In this document: in pieces, positions 5,813-9,231 of the stretch
Position numbering within the stretch: position 1 is the stretch's first letter
How the letters are laid out: each line of letters begins with the position of its first letter
Assembly: GCA_964654825.1 (NCBI GenBank)
Contig: CAZZKG010000096.1
Span: 1-9,231, forward strand
Length of the DNA stretch: 9,231 nt
Source of the DNA: CAZZKG01 sp964654825
GTDB taxonomy: Bacteria; Gemmatimonadota; CAZMKB01
Direction: 5' to 3'
Notes under the pieces: generated by a model
The model's input: only the letters and a program-made list of their open reading frames with translations
Databases searched by the model: none
What the model was told of the DNA's origin: nothing
Program-made: the position numbers and the translations under genes

Positions 5813-6751
5813 ATGGGTGGGTTGCAGCTCTTTTTCTACATCTCATCTCTCGTATTCGTGCTCGGTGTGGCGTCGCGGACGATCAGGATCGCCCGGATGC
5901 CTCTCCACCTCCGGTGGGACCTGTACCCTATCCCGCACGAGAGGGGAAAGGAGCACTACGGGGGCTCGTATTACGAGGAGGTCGAGTGGTGGACGAAACC
6001 TCAAAACACCACTCTTCTGGGGGAACTCAAGGAAATGGCGAGGGAAATTTTCTTCATTCACTCGTTGTACCGAAACAACCGGCCTCTCTGGATCTTCTCC
6101 TTTCCCTTTCACGCCGGTCTTTACCTCTCAGTTCTTTTCGTGCTCCTCATTTTTACGGGTGCTCTCTTCGGGATCGCCGGTGTCGTGGTGTCGGCTCAAT
6201 CTGTGAGCGTTGCCGGCCTTACTGTCTACTACCTCACTCTCTTCACCGGTCTTCCCGGTGCTCTCCTGGCGGGATTCGGAGCGCTCGGGCTCTTCCTGAG
6301 CCGCATGTTCACCACGGAATTGAGGAAGACATCGACGTGGACTGATTATTTTTCTCTTGTGCTCCTGTTTGTGATTTTTATCACAACGCTGGTGGTGTGG
6401 CGATCCGCCGATCCGCAGTTCGAGAGTACCCGGGCATTCGTCGCAAGCCTGGTCTCGTTTCAGCCGGCCGGGGGTCTGCCCGCCCTGATCACGGTCCATT
6501 TTACCCTCGCCGCCCTGTTCCTCCTCTGGTTACCATTTACGCACATGACCCACTTCGTAGGCAAGTTTTTTACTTATCACCGTGTGCGCTGGGAGGATCA
6601 GCCGAACAGGAGAGGAAGCAGACTGGAATCAGCAGTCACTCAGGCTCTTTCCAGGAAGATAACATGGTCGGCTCCACACATTCGATCCGGCGGTACCTGG
6701 GCGGAAGCCGCAACAGACACAATCAGTGAGCAGGAGAAGAAGGATGCATGA
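5813..6751 (+). CDS. DsrM/TmcC/NarI-like membrane cytochrome b subunit
   Basis: This integral membrane protein of 312 residues resembles the gamma subunit of nitrate reductase and its relatives HdrE, DsrM, TmcC and HmcE, which bind two b hemes and exchange electrons with quinones. Five hydrophobic segments lie near 3-24, 95-120, 137-165, 178-196 and 226-250. Candidate heme ligands are H100 (PFHAGLYL), H229 (VHFTLAALF), H244 and H247 (FTHMTHF). A soluble stretch between segments 1 and 2 holds YPIPHERGKEHYGGSYYEEV and EWWTKP. The ATG at 5813 is preferred to the one at 5810 because GGAGG (5804-5808) is four bases before the former and only one before the latter. Its 3' end overlaps the next gene by eight bases, so both subunits are likely made together. 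The M-then-K order is that of dsrMK, but the sequence does not look like canonical DsrM. Confidence 0.85.
   Translation: MGGLQLFFYISSLVFVLGVASRTIRIARMPLHLRWDLYPIPHERGKEHYGGSYYEEVEWWTKPQNTTLLGELKEMAREIFFIHSLYRNNRPLWIFSFPFHAGLYLSVLFVLLIFTGALFGIAGVVVSAQSVSVAGLTVYYLTLFTGLPGALLAGFGALGLFLSRMFTTELRKTSTWTDYFSLVLLFVIFITTLVVWRSADPQFESTRAFVASLVSFQPAGGLPALITVHFTLAALFLLWLPFTHMTHFVGKFFTYHRVRWEDQPNRRGSRLESAVTQALSRKITWSAPHIRSGGTWAEAATDTISEQEKKDA
6369..6386. promoter_or_regulatory. Perfect CRP/FNR-type palindrome inside the cytochrome b gene
   Basis: TTGTGA (6369-6374), TTTTTA, TCACAA (6381-6386) is an 18-base site with perfect six-base arms, the classical shape for CRP/FNR-superfamily dimers, including the HcpR type proposed for sulfate reducers. 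It lies inside coding sequence for a hydrophobic segment (residues LFVIFITT), so it may be chance. I saw no good promoter hexamers right beside it. Binding is untested. Confidence 0.25.
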
Positions 6752-8357
6752 AGATACAGTTTCGATAGAAAACTTCTGTCACGCGGAGGGCCAGCTCGTC
6801 CGGATAGACGGATCAAAACTGTTGCCGCTGCCGCCGCCGTACGACAAACTGGAATCGCAACCCGGGATAAAACCCCTTTCCGATGAAGCGAGGAAGAAGT
6901 ACGAGTGCGATCTCGACGGCGTGATCGCGTTCAAGTTCCCCCGTCCGGAAACCGAGGAGGAGAAGCGGGAACTCATCGCAAAATTTCTGTCCGGTCTCAA
7001 AAAACTGTTCGAACGCGAAAACAACTGGACGTTCCTCCAACCGCTATATCTGACGATGGAATACTGTGCAAAGTGCCAGACCTGTGCTTCCGCCTGTCCG
7101 ATCTACAACGAATCCGGAAAGATCGACATTTACCGCCCCACATTCCGGTCGGACATGCTCAGAAGACTGTACCGGACCTATGTGAAAAAGGGCGGTTCGG
7201 TCGTCGCCAGACTCACGGGTAACCACATCGATGTAACCTGGACCATGATCGCCCGCTTGATGGAGCTGTCCTACCGCTGCACGATCTGCAGGAGGTGCTC
7301 CCAGACCTGCCCGGTCGGTGTGGACAACGGCCTGGTCACCCGGGAGCTTCGCAAGATCTTCAGCATGGAGATGGGAATCGCCGTGGAATCGCTGCATGCG
7401 AAGGGATCGGTCCAGCAACTGGAGAAGGGATCCTCGACCGGCATGACTCCCGTGGCATTCATGGACAACATCGAGTTCCTCGAAGAGGAGGCGGAAGAGC
7501 GTAGCGGAATGAGTTTCAAATGGCCGATCGATAAGGCGGGGGCCGAAATCCTCCTCATCCACAATGCCGGGGAGTTTCTCGCCTGGCCCGAGAATCCCGA
7601 GGCGTTCGCTATCATCCTCGAAGCGGCGGGTGTCGATTACACCCTCTCGAGCGAACTGGTCGGTTATGACAGTGTCAACTACGGCGTGTGGTACGACGAT
7701 GTCCAGTTCGCGAAAGTCGCTCTCAAGCATGCGCAGATAGCGAAAAAACTCGGTGTGAAGAAGATCGTCATCGCCGAGTGCGGGCACGCGCACAAGGCAT
7801 TGACCGTCATCGCAGACAGGATTTTTGCAGGTGAGTACAACATCCCCCGTGAGAGTTCTCTCACCCTGCTCGACGACATAATCAAGAGCGGCCGCCTCGA
7901 GCTGGATCCATCCCGAAACGACGACATCCACACTACTCTGCACGACCCGTGCAATATCGTGAGACTCATGGGTATCGTCAAGCCACAGCGGGAGATATTA
8001 CGGGCCGTTAGCAACAACTTCAGGGAGATGACTCCCCACGGGGTCCTTAACTACTGCTGCGGGGGAGGCAGCGGATTCGCAATCACCCAGGATGCGAACT
8101 TTCCCGACTGGCGGAACAGCGTTTCGAGCCGGGCCAAGCTCCGGCAGATCCTCGATGTCTTCCAGGACATCATCGGGCCCGAACACAGGAAGTACGTCTG
8201 TGCGCCGTGTTCGAACTGCAAGGGGGCGCTGCGGGACATGTTCGCGGCTTTCGGGCTGTTCGAACGCTGTAATGTACTGTACGGCGGCCTGGTCGAGCTC
8301 GTCGTCAATGCTATGACAGACATCGAAAAGCCGTTCATCGAGTGGGACTGGCGCTAA
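6744..8357 (+). CDS. DsrK/HdrD/TmcB-like Fe-S protein with CCG domain
   Basis: This cytoplasmic Fe-S subunit of 537 residues probably works with the preceding cytochrome b to pass electrons between quinone and a thiol/disulfide or protein partner. A 100-residue leader precedes two 4Fe-4S motifs: C108-x2-C111-x2-C114-x3-C118-Pro and C179-x2-C182-x2-C185-x3-C189-Pro. Cysteine-rich CCG regions follow. The first is reduced to AECGHAHK (C346). The second is complete, with C403 in HDPCN, C438-C439 in NYCCGGGSG and C486-C489-C492 in CAPCSNCK, the signature for the special 4Fe-4S site of HdrD and DsrK. Length and layout match DsrK (about 540). ATG at 6744 is chosen: AGGAG lies seven bases upstream, and it overlaps the cytochrome b stop. 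An upstream in-frame GTG at 6726 would encode an implausible RRRR start. No DsrJOP or TmcA partner is in view. Confidence 0.9.
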   Translation: MHEDTVSIENFCHAEGQLVRIDGSKLLPLPPPYDKLESQPGIKPLSDEARKKYECDLDGVIAFKFPRPETEEEKRELIAKFLSGLKKLFERENNWTFLQPLYLTMEYCAKCQTCASACPIYNESGKIDIYRPTFRSDMLRRLYRTYVKKGGSVVARLTGNHIDVTWTMIARLMELSYRCTICRRCSQTCPVGVDNGLVTRELRKIFSMEMGIAVESLHAKGSVQQLEKGSSTGMTPVAFMDNIEFLEEEAEERSGMSFKWPIDKAGAEILLIHNAGEFLAWPENPEAFAIILEAAGVDYTLSSELVGYDSVNYGVWYDDVQFAKVALKHAQIAKKLGVKKIVIAECGHAHKALTVIADRIFAGEYNIPRESSLTLLDDIIKSGRLELDPSRNDDIHTTLHDPCNIVRLMGIVKPQREILRAVSNNFREMTPHGVLNYCCGGGSGFAITQDANFPDWRNSVSSRAKLRQILDVFQDIIGPEHRKYVCAPCSNCKGALRDMFAAFGLFERCNVLYGGLVELVVNAMTDIEKPFIEWDWR

Positions 8358-8377
8358 TATGAGGAGAAGTTGAAAAG

Positions 8378-8752
8378 ATGCCGAAGAAGATACTTATAGT
8401 CGATGATGAGGAAGATCCGAGGACCTACCTGGAGGTGTTGTTCGAAGAAAACGGCTACGAGACGGCAACCGCGTGCGATGGGGATGAAGCTCTTCCCAGG
8501 GCCAGGGAGTTCAAGCCGGATCTCATAACCCTCGACATCATCATGGATCGGGAGACCGGAGTGAAATTCTACCGGCAACTGTGTAAGGACCCGGAGCTGT
8601 CTGGTATCCCGGTTATCATCGTCAGCGGTGTGACCCGGTACAAGGAGCTCTTTTCGAGGGATCACCTCACCATGCCGAAACCGAAAGCCTTCGTGGAAAA
8701 ACCGATCGACAAGAGCCTGCTGCTGGACAGAGTGAGAGAAGCGATCGGGTAG
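8378..8752 (+). CDS. Single-domain response regulator (CheY/DivK-like receiver)
   Basis: This 124-residue protein is a receiver domain with no output domain. Conserved acidic residues D9 and D10 (ILIVDDEED) would bind magnesium, D53 (LDIIMD) is the expected phosphorylation site, S83 in IIVSGV is the switch residue and K108 in FVEKPI the conserved lysine. The segment at about 86-104 is somewhat longer and more basic than usual. It starts 20 bases after the DsrK-like stop with GAGGAG about eleven bases upstream of the ATG, so it is probably the last gene of the operon. No histidine kinase is nearby. Similar receivers are known beside Hmc and Tmc redox-complex genes in Desulfovibrio, so a signalling role tied to this complex is likely but unproven. 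Confidence 0.92.
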   Translation: MPKKILIVDDEEDPRTYLEVLFEENGYETATACDGDEALPRAREFKPDLITLDIIMDRETGVKFYRQLCKDPELSGIPVIIVSGVTRYKELFSRDHLTMPKPKAFVEKPIDKSLLLDRVREAIG

Positions 8753-8764
8753 GGCCCTGACCCG
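8746..8764 (+). terminator. Weak hairpin at the end of the operon
   Basis: CGGGT (8746-8750) and ACCCG (8760-8764) pair around a GC-rich loop containing AGGGCCCT. The stem begins inside the last codons of the response regulator and spans its stop. Downstream is T-rich (TTTATT near 8771) but has no real T-tract. It may stop transcription poorly, or not at all. Confidence 0.2.
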
Positions 8765-8794
8765 TATCCGTTTATTCCGATGTTATATTTGCAT

Positions 8795-8902
8795 ATGGTT
8801 GATCGACATTTCTGGATTAAGAAGGTCGAGCAGGCGTGGCACGACAAATCGCTCGTCTGGTTGTCGGGTGTGCGAAGGGTTGGGAAGACCGACCTTTCAT
8901 AG
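8795..8902 (+). pseudogene. Truncated N-terminus of an AAA ATPase (DUF4143-type)
   Basis: The reading frame gives MVDRHFWIKKVEQAW, then HDKSLVWLSGVRRVGKT, and stops at TAG (8900-8902) after 35 residues. WLSGVRRVGKT is a Walker A region typical of the large family of AAA/DUF4143 ATPases, normally about 400 residues long. As I recall the family, LCQSLP usually follows GKT. Here the frame reads DLS, stop, PLP, so a CAG-to-TAG change plus other substitutions would explain the break. A second in-frame stop follows at 8936-8938, and no Walker B or C-terminal domain is seen. No Shine-Dalgarno sequence precedes the ATG. It looks like a decayed remnant of a horizontally spread gene. Confidence 0.6.
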
Positions 8903-8962
8903 CCGCTGCCGGGATTGTTCGCTGATACTGCCGCCTGAAGTTCCCCCTCTCCCCCCTGTCTG

Positions 8963-9214
8963 ATGATCTGTCCCGCCCCCCCGAGGGATACGTTTGCCCT
9001 GGAGGAGGAATTCGGCTGGTGGGCATCTCCTGAAGAAGCTGTGAACAGGGGGTACAGGAAGATATTCAGCCGGAAAAAGGTGATATTCCGATTGACAGTT
9101 TTCAGAAACTACGGTATAATCGAGATGAAAGAAAAAGAGGGATTTAAGAAATTTCTTCTCGATAAATTCAGGAAAACCCGGTCTTTGATGGCAGAGGATC
9201 TGGTGCTGGGATGA
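8963..9214 (+). CDS. Doubtful unrecognised ORF at right edge
   Basis: This open frame of 83 codons lies in the same frame as the ATPase remnant but beyond two stops. Its first residues come from C-rich tracts and look unnatural (MICPAPPRDTFALEEEFGWW). The later part, with KKFLLDKFRKTRSLMAEDLV near the end, is Lys/Phe-rich and more protein-like. There is no Shine-Dalgarno sequence at the ATG. A GTG at 9041 or ATG at 9125 are alternative starts, but a consensus promoter at 9092-9120 lies inside the frame, which argues against it being a normal gene. It does not resemble any ATPase part I know. It may be a remnant or chance. Confidence 0.2.
   Translation: MICPAPPRDTFALEEEFGWWASPEEAVNRGYRKIFSRKKVIFRLTVFRNYGIIEMKEKEGFKKFLLDKFRKTRSLMAEDLVLG
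9092..9120 (+). promoter_or_regulatory. Consensus sigma-70 promoter pointing off the right edge
   Basis: TTGACA (9092-9097), 17 bases, TATAAT (9115-9120): both hexamers and the spacing are exactly consensus. Transcription would begin near 9127, and the gene it serves must lie mostly beyond 9231. A GTG at 9219 is a possible start, but its ribosome site is poor. Confidence 0.65.
9146..9157. repeat. 12-bp perfect palindrome downstream of the consensus promoter
   Basis: AAGAAATTTCTT is a perfect self-complementary sequence beginning about 20 bases after the predicted transcription start. The position suits a repressor operator. The repeat itself is certain; the role is inferred. Confidence 0.4.
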
Positions 9215-9231
9215 ATTAGTGGATATCGCTA

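Noticed and set aside
6726..6743. Upstream GTG start for the DsrK-like protein
   Set aside because: It would add only MSRRRR. The ATG at 6744 has AGGAG at ideal distance, and a family-like start follows it.
7044..7943. Minus-strand open frame of 299 codons opposite the DsrK-like gene
   Set aside because: The plus strand here encodes intact Fe-S motifs. The antisense frame has low-complexity composition and no recognisable domain.
8942..8990. C-rich tracts as a CRISPR, repeat array or regulatory element
   Set aside because: The C runs are irregular with no repeat unit or spacers. They look like decayed sequence or assembly-sensitive homopolymers.
1..9231. tRNA, rRNA, CRISPR array or insertion sequence
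   Set aside because: No cloverleaf, rRNA-like segment, regularly spaced repeats, transposase motif or terminal inverted repeats were seen by eye; a covariance-model scan was not possible.

Overview
The window most likely comes from an anaerobic bacterium with quinone-linked sulfur or thiol redox chemistry. A sulfate reducer or relative in the Desulfobacterota would fit. The evidence is a QmoC-type protein, a DsrM/DsrK (HdrE/HdrD)-type membrane Fe-S module, a SulP anion permease and many cysteine-cluster proteins. No sat, apr, dsrAB or rRNA gene is present, so sulfate reduction and the phylum are inferences.

Left part, minus strand (1-3578). Reading leftward from a divergent promoter region there is a stand-alone qmoC-like gene (two 4Fe-4S motifs plus a heme-b membrane domain). 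Ten bases later comes an easily missed 35-codon ORF encoding a CxxC peptide. Its TGA stop overlaps the GTG start of a SulP permease with a STAS domain. These three genes look like one translationally coupled unit. A further minus-strand gene begins at 29 and runs off the left edge, behind its own short control region containing a TGTAA-N7-TTACA inverted repeat.

Middle, plus strand (3579-5001). A divergent control region with a good sigma-70-like promoter precedes a small zinc-ribbon protein and a YkgJ-like cysteine-cluster protein.

Right part, plus strand (5002-8752). A strong promoter (TTGACT-N17-TATACT) drives a compact operon. Its genes are a MerR-family regulator with a cysteine-rich C-terminus resembling the two-CW domain, a DsrM/TmcC/NarI-like cytochrome b, a DsrK/HdrD/TmcB-like Fe-S protein overlapping it by 8 bases, and a CheY-like single-domain response regulator. 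The simplest reading is a redox-sensing regulator controlling a membrane module that moves electrons between the quinone pool and a thiol/disulfide or cytochrome partner encoded elsewhere.

Right edge (8753-9231). This holds a decayed N-terminus of an AAA/DUF4143-type ATPase broken just after Walker A, C-rich tracts, a doubtful unrecognised ORF, and a consensus sigma-70 promoter (TTGACA-N17-TATAAT) that points off the right edge and is followed by a 12-bp palindrome.

The most notable items are the coupled CxxC mini-protein, the orphan QmoC paired with SulP, and the MerR/two-CW regulator at the head of a DsrMK-like operon.
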